Assembly (NCBI GenBank): GCA_024529925.1
Contig: JAFEUB010001120.1
Coordinates: 665,501 to 729,500, forward strand
Direction of reading: 5' to 3'
Length of the DNA stretch: 64,000 nt
From: Ophthalmolycus amberensis
Lineage: Eukaryota; Chordata; Actinopteri; Perciformes; Zoarcidae
Of the stretch, positions 49,322-60,591 are shown one piece after another (positions within the stretch are counted from its first letter, which is position 1; each line of letters begins with the position of its first letter). A model generated the notes under the pieces. The model did no database searches and was not told the DNA's origin. It worked only from the letters and a program-made list of their open reading frames with translations. Position numbers and translations under genes: made by a program.

Positions 49322-49473
49322 GTCTAGACTCTAGAGGGAGCCTTTTGTATTTCTACGTTACCTGAAGGCCACCGTAGTTCTCTGACACGCTTATCGTGAG
49401 TATAATATCGTGAGTTTTCATTTTGCAACCACACTGCTAGATGCCTGCTCGATCCTACACGCTGTCCCTTTAA
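49322..49473 (-). repeat. Abundant teleost repeat, minus-strand copy
   Basis: Read on the minus strand: TTAAAGGGACAGCGTGTAGG, then GCATCTAGCAGTGTGGTTGC, AGAACTACGGTGGCCTTCAG, GTAACGTAGAAATAC and GGCTCCCTCTAGAGTC. This ordered series (short TTAAAGGGACAGTGTGTAGG start, CATCTAGTGGTGAGGTTGC, CTACGGTGGCCTTCAGGTAAC) belongs to a very common fish repeat as I remember it. No coding capacity. The left limit near 49,322 is approximate. Confidence 0.8.
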
Positions 49474-50453
49474 ATCCCTTGTTCAGGTGATATGTTAATT
49501 TCTTCAATGTGCGGCAACAGTCCGATTTAAAATGTGCACACAGATTCCTCTGGTTGGATTACAAATCAGATTGTGTATCAACTATATAGACTAGTTGACT
49601 TATTTTGTCACAGAATGTCACACATGGTTTATCTCCACAGCCGTAAGAAGTGAGAGTCTGACTCACTTCTTCCCAGGGTGATACAATGAACTCTCTCATT
49701 CTCCCTCCATTTTTTTGATATTTTCTCACCTGGAGACTATAGGAAGGAATTTAGAGGAATCACTCTGCTGCTTCTTGAACAGAAGTGGAACCCCGCGTCG
49801 CCTCTGTAATGGCGTGGGCGATACCTTACCATCAGTAGCTTTAAATGTGCACCTGCAGCGCTTGTGTGCGTCCTGCTGAACGAATGAATGAGACTCATTC
49901 TTTTGCCCTTTCTTTTCACACTCATCTCTCATTGATCTGCCTCCTCCGGTGATTTTGATATTACCTCCCTCTCATCTCCTGTTGTCTGCCTTTTTCCTTT
50001 TTCTTTCTTGTCTTTATCACACTTATCATGGCCTGCAACTGAATGGGTGTCAAAACCCAACCCTGAGGATGCTGGAGAAGAATATTACATTTTTTTCCGT
50101 TTTGTTCTCCTTCCGACCGCTCTCCTCTTTCTGAACCCCGTCTGTTTTTATCTCTCACTTCTTTTGAAACCCACCTACCCGCACCACAGAACCGTGGGCG
50201 TCTGCATTAGTCTGATTGCCATGAAAGAGAGCGAGTGGTCGGTCTGGGACTGAATAGTGGTACTTAAGGCGCTAATGACTCAAGCTTTTCCACTCTGCCT
50301 GTCGCTCATGACTGTGCGCCCTTTTGGTAACGGTGCGGTGGACTGTGGGGGAAGAAGGAACATGTGGAATATTACACAACTTTTAGTAAATGTAGGTAAA
50401 AATAAAATCTATGCTTTCAGCCCATCAACCAGTGATGTAATGCTACAAATAAG
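49474..50453. other. No recognisable gene
   Basis: Only short chance frames on both strands. Confidence 0.5.
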
Positions 50454-50528
50454 CAGGGATGCACCAATCCGACATTCATGGGGATCAGCCGATACCGAGT
50501 CCCGATCTGTTACCAGTGTTTGATAACA
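50454..50528 (+). mobile_element. CAGGGATGCACC-type repeat fragment
   Basis: Begins CAGGGATGCACCAATCCGAC, then GGGATCAGCCGATACCGAGT and CCCGATCTGTTACCAGTG. Fish genomes hold many short hAT-like copies with CAGGGATGCACCGAT ends and CGATACCGAT interiors. The mirrored end (GGTGCATCCCTG) is not found downstream, so this is a one-ended fragment. Confidence 0.6.
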
Positions 50529-53446
50529 AATAAATACATTGTTTTTTAATATTAAAACTCAATCCCCAGCTTATGTCTCATAATATCATCGATTTTCCAA
50601 AATATTCTTTGCTAAAAAGAAGGTTGGAAAGGAGATAATGATGAACATGGCTAATAGATGATGTGTGTGGGGTTATGTTTTAGCATACACCTCGTGTCAT
50701 TTCAGGTGATTCATCCAAAGCAAACACCGCGGATGGCCACAGGCTGCAGATCCATCAGCGGATCTGTCCTGCTGCCTTCTGATGGCTGCAGGGATGTAAT
50801 GAACTGTAGGAGAAGCTTCTTATACAGTGTAGACCAACTGTTGACAACGAATAGTGCAGGAGTCAACCATTAGCATTCATAAATAAATGCAGACTGCTTC
50901 TTTAACCAAATCAAGCTTACATTTCTGATGCGGATTCAAAGGCATCGACTGGCTGGAGTGTTTAATCACACTATCACACATACAGTACATGCATCTCAAG
51001 CATTATTTAATTATTGCTGTGCATGTTCTCCAAGTATTTAGTTCGCTGTTGTTGGAAAAAAACATCACATAGCCAACAAAGTGGCTTTGTGATTCATCTC
51101 TGTCCAGACACAAATTCCCCCCCAAAAAACCCACTGCCAACTCGTCTTGCGCTGCCTCATTTGATGGAGCCTCCCACCCGTTTGTGCCGCTCCTCAGACC
51201 GCCTCACACCATTATGACAGACGGGCTCAGCCAATTTCAAGGTCGCTACCAACCTTGCCAAACAATAGAGCCACTGACATCGCCATCCCTCAAGCCACGC
51301 TGCTAGCATAGCTAAAAAAATCCTGCCAGTGCAGTAAGGAAATACATATTTCTTTCTATTCTAGTGGATCTATTTTATTCTTTCTTTATTCAAGAAACAG
51401 ACTCGCGTTTCTAGTAAACTATCAATATAACTTAATGACCATTAAATCTCTTTTTATAGCCTACCGTCCACATTTGGCAGGCGTTTCCCTTTTTCTGTCT
51501 CTTTTTATTCTTTTGAACCTGTGAAGATAACAAAAGTAGGAAAACAGATGGAGACTGGGTGGAGCTGAGTTTGGAGGCGACAACCATCCTCAAACAATCT
51601 TTGATCCTTAATATCTTCTACGTCTTGTGGATTTTCTTTTACTCTGCATATGTAAAGAGAGGGTGTGAGTGGGTGGGTAGTACTGGGAACTGGTTTTGGG
51701 AGTTTGAGTTCTTTGTGTGTTTTGTGTAATTGGGGTCTTGTACCATTTTGTGGCCTTTTCCTCTTTACGTTCTGTTTTGGCAGTTTTCTGTCTCTGTAAT
51801 GGGAGCTGTGAACCACAAGGGGGCTAGGCCACGACACATTGTCCAGTCAAATGTCTTTAGACACAGTCTGTATTCAGGAAGCATGCTCATAAGTGGGAAG
51901 GGACCTTTTTTAATTACCCATGCGGCACACTTGAGAAATGCATAATCTTAGGTGTTTTAAGCATTTCAGTGTGCTAATTTAAGCTCCCGGGGCAGCATGG
52001 TACTGAATCCCAGCATTCATTGTGTGATTTTTTTTTTTTTGTTATCTCCATCTGCTTTACTTTCTACTGTCTCTCTGTCCTCGGTGTAACGGTCTGAAAA
52101 AGGAATAAAGGTTTGGAAGAGTGTGGATGGGCCACCAAAGAAAAGAGCAATCACCCCCTGTTACCATCCAATCAGCCAGGGTTCAATAACTTGGAATGTC
52201 TCATATCACATCAGCGCTCAGTTCAATCTGCTGGGAGAGAGGGGACTTGACCCTCTGCTCTACACACAAACACACACACACACACACATACACACACACT
52301 GCATATGATAGATGATGACATTTATACAGTGTTTTTTAAAGGAACTGAAAGAAAAGCAGATGTTACATCATGTGTTTATTTTTTTTGCAGAACCTCTTGG
52401 ATGTATTGATGCCGTAGGTGAACATATGTACTCAAATACCAGAACATATATATATTGATCGACATCTAAACCTCCTATAGTGACTGATTCCAGCAACTTG
52501 CCACTCGGCTGGGTGCGGGAGAAGATCCTGTTCCTTACTCGCTTCAACAAAGAGATTCCAGGCTCTTTCACTTTTGGGTGAGGTTCCCGTTTAATTAGAG
52601 TTTGCAGATAATGATATGATAGAACTTATCTTCCTGGTCTCCCTCTGGTTGTCTGGCTTGCGGTAAAGACCGTGTGATCTCCCCGTCACCCATGCATCAT
52701 TACCTGTCTGTTGCACCTCTGCCCCATATATCAATTACCTGCCACACTAATGCACACTGCCACCCGTGGTCAACATGAGGTAGGCTCCCAATATATACAG
52801 ATACAATACACAGACATAACTAATGGCTCCTACACCTCCCTTTTCAAGTGTGATAAAGACTTGTCTTAATCCTGGCAATGTCTACTATTGGAATCTCTGT
52901 CTGTGGAGATGTCCTTTGCATATCTCGAGAAACCGTTCAGCAGATCTGCTTCACACTTGGGCGGGTGTTTTGCTGGGGACCTAAGAGAATGCTTTGTCAA
53001 ATTTGGTGCAATTTGGACATGCAACATGTTCAATAATAATACACTTTGAATTCATAAGCAAACGGTGCTCAGTGCAGCAGAGGGGGCAGCAATCTCTTTG
53101 GGCCAAGCAATCGGCCCGCCCGGTCCATCGTGTAGGGATGCGACACAAAAACCAAGAAGAAGGTAGACATTTGATGTCCTAATACCTCTAATCTAAAGTA
53201 TAAACCCTTTTGGTTTAGGTAACAACGTGGTCTTTCCTCCTGAAACAGCCTCACAAGGCTGCAAGCACAGCTGCCGACTTTTAGTCTTGTTTATTTGTTA
53301 CCAGCAGCGCTGGCGACGCTGGCATTGCTTTCACCCTGTAAGTCTGTGTCATCATGTAAGTCTGTGGCCCTGTAGAAAGCTACTAACAGGAACCACCACA
53401 GAGGCATTTTCTGAGTACTTTGCTGGGCTTGACATTTATTCTTATC
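50529..53446. other. No recognisable gene
   Basis: Nothing coding recognised. It contains a T12 run near 52,029 and a CA microsatellite at 52,264-52,300. Confidence 0.5.
52264..52300. repeat. Interrupted (CA)n microsatellite
   Basis: CA units with AAAC and ATAC interruptions. Confidence 0.93.
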
Positions 53447-53454
53447 GCAATAAG
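53447..53454. repeat. Target site duplication, left copy (GCAATAAG)
   Basis: GCAATAAG directly before the element, identical to 54,753-54,760. Confidence 0.93.
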
Positions 53455-53647
53455 CAGTGGCGGCTGGTCAATAGAGGGCCATGGGGCATGGCCCCACCAT
53501 GAGCCACACAAAAAAAAATAAAAAAAAAATAAAAAATTATAATAATCATAAATTATACAAATTGTCAATATTTGTGTTTTTGAACTGTGGAATGTACCCA
53601 GTAATGTGTGTAAAATATGATATCTGCGCAAAATATATGCTTTTCCT

Positions 53648-53843
53648 GCTCGTCCTCTCCGCCTGTGTGCTCTCTGCTCGTGCTCTCAGCCTGTGTGCTC
53701 TCTGCTCGTGCTCTCAGTCTGTGTGCTCTCTGCTCGTGCTCTCAGCCTGTGTGCTCTCTGCTCGTGCTCTCAGCCTGTGTGCTCTCTGCTCGTGCTCTCA
53801 GCCTGTGTGCTCTCTGCTCGTGCTCTCTGTCTGTGTGCACGAC
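53648..53843 (+). repeat. 28-bp minisatellite, seven units
   Basis: Units start with GCTCGT at 53,648, 53,676, 53,704, 53,732, 53,760, 53,788 and 53,816, exactly 28 bases apart; the middle five are near-identical (GCTCGTGCTCTCAG and CTGTGTGCTCTCT halves, with one C-to-T change in the third), and the first and last are degenerate. Because 28 leaves remainder 1 when divided by 3 and the unit has no stop in any frame, all three plus frames remain open and encode the same Cys/Leu/Ser-rich pattern. Confidence 0.97.
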
Positions 53844-53849
53844 ACTCTG

Positions 53850-54026
53850 AGAACGCGCAGCTAGGGGGGCCTGATCGTTTTGGCCCAAAAGAGACGGGTC
53901 TATGAAGCAGTTTAGCCAATTGCTGATTCAAGATATAAATGAGTGACATACAATTTAGCCAATCAGCGCCCTCAAATAGATTCAGCTTGGGGCTAGAACG
54001 ATCAGGCCCCCCTCGCTGCGCGTTCT
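53850..54026. repeat. Internal inverted repeat, 37-bp arms
   Basis: The arm at 53,850-53,886 (contains GAACGCGCAG, GGGGGGCCTGATCGTT) matches the complement of 53,990-54,026 at 34 of 37 positions, with a loop of 103 bases. It sits immediately beside the minisatellite inside the hAT-type element. Confidence 0.93.
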
Positions 54027-54752
54027 CGTCAGGAGAAGTCTCTACGCGCGAGCGCCAGCGCGAGCACTCCTCCTCCAAGACCCGTTTGAGAGGAGAACTT
54101 TGGCGGAGATTCTGCAGCCAAAGAGCTGATATCAGATCAGCCTGACCTCACAATCAGATAGCAGACTACATGCGAAGCTTCACTAGCTGTACACCAGACA
54201 GGTTTGGCTAGCTGGATGACGTCATGCTAATCATTTATTTAGCTTTTTAAAACAACGGGGACGGATCCAGCACGGACAGTTACGGGAGTGAGGAGGTAAG
54301 GAAACATGAGAACACCAGGACACACATGGAGAACTCTGTCAAGCTACATATTCGGCAAAGTGAACATCTTTTCTTCTACATAGCCTCAGTCTCATCTGCT
54401 TAACTTGGTCATGGAGGCATCAACATGTAATAGAGATGTTAAATTAACAGTGAAAACTCATCATAGCTTAATTTAACATCAGTATTCATAATTACACTTC
54501 ATGTTTACTTCTCCTGATCTTTACCTCCTATAACAAGGTCCATAGGACATCTCAATAAATAAACATGTTATATTATATTATATAAGTGTTATTTACTGAT
54601 TGTTTTCGTGTTGGAATACATGTTAAATATTTAACTGCCAAGTAATAATGAGTGTTTGATACTTACATTTTTTTTGCATTAAATCATACTGGGATGTTTG
54701 CTGAAATTGATAAGATGGCCCTACCTAGAACATTTTCCACCAGCCGCCACTG

Positions 54753-54760
54753 GCAATAAG
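54753..54760. repeat. Target site duplication, right copy (GCAATAAG)
   Basis: Matches 53,447-53,454 exactly and abuts the right end of the element. Confidence 0.93.
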
Positions 54761-54846
54761 TAAGAAGCAGTCCCAAAACTTCTCATGTGTGCAGTTGAGA
54801 TCAAAATGAGTAGGTGTGATCCGAGCAAGAGCGCCGAAAGTAAAGG

Positions 54847-54878
54847 GGTAGGAAGTGGTGAAGGGGCCACTTCCTACC
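54847..54878. repeat. Perfect 12-bp hairpin with 8-nt loop
   Basis: GGTAGGAAGTGG (54,847-54,858) faces its exact complement CCACTTCCTACC (54,867-54,878) across TGAAGGGG. It is about 90 bp right of the hAT-type element. No T run follows, and nothing shows that it is transcribed. Confidence 0.92.
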
Positions 54879-55274
54879 TGGTTCATTTAGTGTGGCGACT
54901 GGTGTGATCCCCTTTCAAGATGATCTCTAGTTTGTTTTATTATTTTTGCCTGATTGTTCCGACAGGATATCTCTTATCAAATACCACAAAAAAAGCTCTT
55001 TTAAAGAGTTGATTATCTCTATCCCCTTCAATTCATCTCTTCCTTCTTCCTTCCCATCCTCACTTCTCGATTCCTTTCTCTTTCCCCCTCTCCAGCTGAC
55101 AGCCTGTACAATTCCCATCTCTCAGTCAGATCCTTAGTGGCGGACTGTGCTCCGTTCAACCCTTCTCTTACGAGCTCAAATTGGAGTGTGGACAGGGCTA
55201 TTAGCGTGTTAGCGCTCCCATCTGATAAAGGTCAAACCTCCTTTCCCGAACAGGCAGCTGGGAAAAGGTGGGCA

Positions 55275-55276
<2 letters not shown>

Positions 55277-55313
<37 letters not shown>

Positions 55314-55319
55314 TCTCTC
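55277..55319. repeat. (GT)18 microsatellite followed by (CT)n
   Basis: Uninterrupted GT units to 55,312, then CTCTCTC. Confidence 0.95.
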
Positions 55320-56314
55320 TCCACTTATTAAGCTTGACCTTAAGGCTTCGGTGAGAGGAGAGGCGGGCTCTTCCTGATGGCTGCTAAATGCCTTGCCAAC
55401 CCACTGTATTCCGGGAGTTGAACGTCTCCTCCGGCAGACTTCCTACATACAGACACACACACACATACTGTATATAGACGCAGGGTTGTTGTGCGGTGAT
55501 CATAAAGGTGGCGTGCAGGTGCATGGCTGCTGTCAGATTACGGTAATTTGCTCCACAGGATGATTTAGTATCCGCTGTGCTCCTGCTCATTATGGCCACA
55601 GAGACGAGGACAGGAAGCAGAGGGGAGATGATTTATAAGGATTTAAGGGGGGCGCAATTGAATTTAATGTAAATCCGATTTGAATTTTAACAAGGTTACG
55701 AGGAAGTAACAGAGCGTAACTGCATACTGCTTAGAAAAAGTTTGGTTCGAAAACACTCTTCCCATTTATCGTATTGGGTTTACAGTTTTATCAAAGAGGT
55801 GCTTCAGATTTCAACCTGCACTACGTCTTTATATACAAATTGCAGATAACAATGCCGTGTTTTTTACGATTTTTGTAAATGCTTGGAGCTGATGCAGCAA
55901 TCTTGAAGACGAAATCTGCTGTCACTCATTGAACCACTGGCTCAGTTTTCCATCCCGCTGTTGTGTATGACGGTGGCGTGTAAACACAGGTTTGATAGAT
56001 GGTGCGTGACTGACCTGTATTCAGTTTACACTCAGGACTCTGACTCTTTGTGACGTCTGCCCAGCCTGACCTTGCGCAGCACTCGGGTTGTGTACAAACA
56101 AAGATGAGTGAGCATCCATCCAGAGTCGTGTCAGTTACAGTTCAGTTAACTCGTGTTATTGATGTGGCCACATGGCTGCCTCGGCTCACTTTACCTTTAC
56201 ACACACTGTGCAGATGGATTTGCCCTTTAAAGGCCAGTATATAAGACTATGACTTTGTTCCATATGTTCAGTGATGTCATGCAAGTTTTTTTTCCAACAG
56301 ATTACAGAACCCGA

Positions 56315-56377
56315 AACTCAAAACCCAGCTCTCCAAACTCATAACCCAGCTCCCCAAACTCAAAACCCAGCTCCCCA
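56315..56377 (+). repeat. 21-bp tandem triplication
   Basis: Three contiguous 21-base units starting AACTCAAAACCCAGC, with one or two substitutions each (CTCTCCA versus CTCCCCA; AACTCAT in the second). The unit length equals seven codons, but stops occur in the flanks of the readable frames, so coding is not supported. Confidence 0.9.
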
Positions 56378-57143
56378 ATGGCTCCCAGAGGCTGCACTAA
56401 CACAGTGTTCTATTATTTCCAGAAGCCTTCTGGCTCAATGATCAAAAGGGCCTCACATTTGTTCAAAACCATGTACCGTCGTGTATACAATATCTAAAGC
56501 TCATTTCTGACAGTTCAGGTTTGGAGTTATGTATTTTGTGAGTGAGATGAGGTGCGGGTGATGGAGGACATCACAGTGAACCAGTCTGTTCCAGCATTAA
56601 CAGGAGCACAAACTGTCCTGACATATATCTGACCAGAGCTGTTCATAAATTATGTTAAAGTCTGATTCCCATCTCACTCCAGATTTGGGTGAACCTGGCT
56701 TTGGCGTCATCACATTTTAGAGATATAATTTTATACATTCCCCTCATGCAGCTCTTCTCCATAGCTCTTAGCTGAAGAAGGTGCTGGACAAGTCATATTT
56801 CCTCTTCAATCAGTGATCTCATGTAATATGAGTTATTGTTGGATGCATAGGGAGCAAAGGTCTGTAAGTCATACTTAAGATGCATATAAATCTATTTCTG
56901 TGTTAATCCTTTTGGTTTGTAGTCAGTTAGCCCTCCCTTTCCTCTGCAACACATTTGGCTTTTGAGATATGAGATGCAAGAAACGGATCCATCATTGAGT
57001 TAATTCTTGACTTGGGAAGCAGCAAAGCATGTCTCACCTGAAGGTCCTTTTATAGCTGCAGCTTCTGATCACACAACATGATCTTCAGCTGCAGAGGGAT
57101 ATCGCTGTCATGCAATTGTAGATGTCGAGCACTATAAAGACTT

Positions 57144-57150
57144 TACATTA
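57144..57150. repeat. Target site duplication, left copy (TACATTA)
   Basis: TACATTA directly left of the element; repeated at 57,416-57,422. Extending to eight bases gives TTACATTA against CTACATTA. Confidence 0.75.
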
Positions 57151-57415
57151 GAGCTGCTCGCTTGATTATACTATCGCACCAACATACACACATTCTATTG
57201 TTTAGCTCAATGTTGAGATCCCGCTGAGATCTCCTGCTTGCCCAGTTGGGCGAAGGTGCACCTCTGTAAAGGAAAGGGGCGCAATGGATTTATAACACAA
57301 GACCAATCGATAGCATCATTGCGAAACGAAGTGCGGCACAATGTCAATTTGTCCTGATTATCTCATTTTTGGAAAAAATACCGTTCTATATAAAATTGGA
57401 TTAATCGCCCAGCCC
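57151..57415. mobile_element. Short GGGCTG-ended MITE (hAT-like), 265 bp
   Basis: The left end GAGCTGCTCGCTTGATTAT and the complement of the right end, GGGCTGGGCGATTAATCC, form an imperfect terminal inverted repeat. The element is bracketed by TACATTA (7 bp exact, 8 bp with one mismatch). Fish genomes contain very many copies of elements ending TAGGGCTGCACGATTAAT, and this fits. No coding capacity. A related-looking end is present at 10.77 kb. Confidence 0.7.
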
Positions 57416-57422
57416 TACATTA
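57416..57422. repeat. Target site duplication, right copy (TACATTA)
   Basis: Same seven bases as 57,144-57,150. Confidence 0.75.
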
Positions 57423-60301
57423 AGGCAATATTGTGTTTAAAAGCTAATTAAAAAAACAAAACATCCTCAACCGTCCTTGAAGCAGCATACGAGCAGATCT
57501 AAAGCTCCCAAAAAGTTATATGATGGACCTTGATGTGAGACTTATTCCTCACATCCACCCTTCTCTTAGAATCCAAGAACAGTGACGGCAGAACTCACAG
57601 AAGTAAGGCAAATACATCATCACTAAGCTCTGGCTTGAAAGCTGAGATGAACTTTCTGTTCAAGAAGGATGCTTGTGTCTGCCATCTTCCCCGCGGGATG
57701 AAAATTCAATATTGACTTTGAGAAGTCCACATTCTCATCTGGGACACTTATGACAGTGGAGGAGATTCCTTATGAAGGGTAACAAAACACTTCGGGTCGC
57801 TCTCTGTTTGTTTGCCTCACTTCACTATTCCCAGAACTAGCCTGTGTTTTTACGACCGGAGTGAGAAGAACTGACACCTCGTTTGCTTACAATTTGTATT
57901 GTCTGACACAGGAAAGGCTTGCATGGTGTTCGCCCCACAGGAGATGAGACGGATTGTCAGAAGGTGACAAGAACAATGCCGTAAAGACATTTGCACTGAT
58001 ATGAGGAACATTTGTTATCTTTTTCCTCCACTGGCAACAGCCTTTGGAATTATATTTCCCCCAGCTCTCTGTTGGAACGGCTCTATAATGAGATCGACTG
58101 GGAATCTCTGAGAAACTCCCAAAAGCGAGAAAGAGAAGGGGGGGGGGGGGAGGAATGAGATGTATAAAAACCTGTTCTTGATGTACCAAGAGGCAGATGT
58201 TGCCCAGGTAACGGAGGAGTTTGACATCTCGGGGAGGAAAGAAAGGGACAGAAAGACGAGTGGCATACTTTGAGGAGGGAGCCTGAGGGTTTTGTATAAA
58301 TAGCAGATCGCTCATAACTTATCCAGCTGACGGAGACATTACCACACGCACATGACTCATATCTGAGATCAGATCAAGGCCATTCAGTCGGGTGTCACTT
58401 TAATTTCTTCTGATTGTATTGACCAAAATGAAATGCGATATACAACGAGAACAAGAGTGATGTGTTACACAAAACCAGGACACCAACAAAAGAGCTCTCG
58501 CAACAATGACACAAAGGAACAATATAGAGTACAGAAATTGTACAAAATAATATTTAAAAATCAGGAAATATAAGTAAATAAATGCGTAAGGTGAAATTGA
58601 AAAGGATGAATCACAGATTAACATCGTAATAAGGACTCTTGTGGTATTCATATGACTTAAAAAGAGAAGGCAGCAAACTAAAAGAGAATGTATTTATTAA
58701 ATTTAAAAAAACACAATGATGGCACATATTTTGTTTTCCATTGAAGGTGGGCTGAGGCATTGGGATGATAACGCATTAGTATGACTTGGCACAGAAGTCA
58801 ATACAAAGGTGCTGCAGAATGTAAGATATGAAATTCAGAGGGAGGAAGTAGCCTCGTCCCTCAGTGTGCTTATGCCACCTGTCTGAGTTTATGATAAAAA
58901 CATGGAAGTGTAACAAGAAGCCTGTGTGTGGGCGTCACTGCGAGCACAGATAAGACTGGTGCAGTTCAGCAGAGATAAAAGTTTGTGAAGCACTTGGAGA
59001 TCTGCCCTTTTTCATATATGCTTCAGGAAGTGGGACCGACTGGATTCTTAGCTTAAAAAATGAATAGAAGCAGACTTTGCTGTACAGCCTTCTGATCTGA
59101 GCATTTTATAGACTGGGTGTGCTTGAAACGAACTAGTGCCTATGAAGTGCTGTCCAACCTAAAGTTGTTGAAAGCTGTTCTGAATATATCCAGGCCGAAA
59201 AGACTGCTGTCATAGAGAGGGATCAGACGTTCAAAAGGGGATAGCTTTCCCCTCCACACGGTGGAATTTATGCGACAGCCTGTTTAAAAACAGGATAAGC
59301 AGAACTTGCAAACAAGATTACTATGAAAACCAAGAAATCTGAGAAAAATAACTTGAAATAGTTGCTCGCCTTCGACTACGACATGACATAACTACCCTAA
59401 CAAGATCATAAGTCATATGTTGTGACTGAGATCAAATATTTTCAATATAACTATAAAGATCATCAGTGAGAACTGACATTTCTATTACACACTGAAGGAA
59501 GCAGCACAGGGATGACGGTTATGAGACCCCAGCAACATAAATGATAAATGAAGACTTTTTATTTTCAGCTTGATTCCATCCAGTCATCCGATTCTTGGCA
59601 GGTTGTGTGCTGTCAGAACTCAGATGCTGCATTTGAACCGAAATCCCAAACTGTCATTTAATTAGGTCATTTTCACACATGTAGGCAAGTTGTTGTTTTT
59701 TTTTTTTTTTTCATGACCAAGAAACCGGCCAATTTTGTGTTCAAACTAACCAAACTAAAGTGTGTTAGAACTGGTTTGAACGGGTCAAATAGGTTTAGAG
59801 GTTATTTTCCCATGTTTCTGTGTCTAGTGAAGACAACAATTATTGCAAATGTTTTCCTTATTTTATCAGTTATCATCATTTCCTGATTTATTTTGTCACT
59901 TACCTCTCCTCTCAGGTCACTTCACTTCCTGCCTTTGTGTGTTTTCCCGCCTCTGTGATTGTCTGCGTATCAGCATTTTCTCCTTGTGTTCCTCTGTAAC
60001 CGGTTTCTATGACTCTGGGAAGTAAAGACTTTTGGTCGTGCATTTTCAAAAGATGATTGACACGCAAACATTGGAAAATGGCAAAGAAAGTTGTCAAGCT
60101 TTTTCTCCAAAATGTGTAATCAAGAATGTGTTCCTCCAATTCCCTGTTGTCAGCAATTGAGCCTCTACAATGCAAGTAAAATATCTACAAACAGCAATGA
60201 AGGATTATGAAGTAGTCCATTACAGTCTCAGTGGGCTGAGGCATGAATCGTCTTCCTGTCCGTCTGTTCTAATTTGTGCTGGAAAAGAAGTACTTCCCAA
60301 G
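57423..60301. other. No recognisable gene
   Basis: Contains a G13 run (58,138-58,150), a purine-rich tract (58,420-58,660) and a T14-15 run near 59,697-59,711. No coding similarity in any frame. Confidence 0.5.
58138..58150. repeat. G13 homopolymer
   Basis: Thirteen consecutive G residues in a purine-rich context. Confidence 0.95.
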
Positions 60302-60386
60302 CAGGGGTCTTTAGTCCACAATCTTGTCAGACACAGTGATCCATTTGGTGGCCTTTGGCAAGATGGAAAAAGTTGGAGAACCCCGG
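60302..60386. mobile_element. Possible minimal hAT-type remnant (CAGGGGTCT / CCCCGG ends)
   Basis: Starts CAGGGGTCTTTAGTCC. The complement of its right side reads CCGGGGTTCTCCAACTTTTT followed by CCATCTTGCCAAAGGCC. A common fish repeat has the end CAGGGGTCTCCAACCTTTTT. Only about 85 bases remain and no target duplication is seen, so this is tentative. Confidence 0.4.
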
Positions 60387-60569
60387 GTCTAATTGATCAT
60401 CAGTCACTGCAGTGGGTCCATGCCCTGTAGTCGCTATTCAGCACTTCGCTTCACTTCTCAGTATCTTTCCCTGCCAGCAGGCCCAGGATAGAGTCATTAC
60501 AGCCAGACAGAGAGGCTCGGAAATGACTGGTCTAAATCACCAACTCACCTGGAGCACTTTGTGATAAGC

Positions 60570-60591
60570 TGTGTGTGTGTGTGTGTGTGTG
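60570..60591. repeat. (GT)n microsatellite with nearby (GA)n
   Basis: About eleven GT units; a GAGAGAGAGAG tract follows near 60,618-60,635. Confidence 0.93.

Larger units (their letters stand above)
53455..54752. mobile_element. Non-autonomous hAT-type DNA transposon, 1,298 bp, with minisatellite
   Basis: The ends are CAGTGGCGGCTGGT and its exact complement ACCAGCCGCCACTG, a perfect 14-bp terminal inverted repeat, and the element is flanked by GCAATAAG on both sides, an 8-bp direct repeat. Both traits define hAT-type insertions. The first nine terminal bases (CAGTGGCGG) equal those of the 13.15-kb element, so the two may be mobilised by related transposases. Inside, from left to right: an A-rich tract (53,511-53,540), seven 28-bp tandem units (53,648-53,843), a large inverted repeat (53,850-54,026), a GC-rich segment with CGCGAGCGCCAGCGCGAGC (about 54,046-54,064), and an AT-rich right half. 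No transposase is encoded; the open frames are produced by the minisatellite. Confidence 0.93.
54761..57143. other. No recognisable gene; several small repeats
   Basis: Holds a 12-bp perfect hairpin (54,847-54,878), a GT microsatellite (55,277-55,312), a short CA run near 55,453 and a 21-bp triplication (56,315-56,377). No coding similarity. Confidence 0.5.

Noticed and set aside
49017..49327. Cys-Val and Thr-His repeat peptides on both strands
   Set aside because: Direct translations of the (CA)32 microsatellite at 49,166-49,229.
53648..53843. CRISPR array (28-bp direct repeats)
   Set aside because: Units are contiguous with no spacers, and the genome is eukaryotic; it is a minisatellite.
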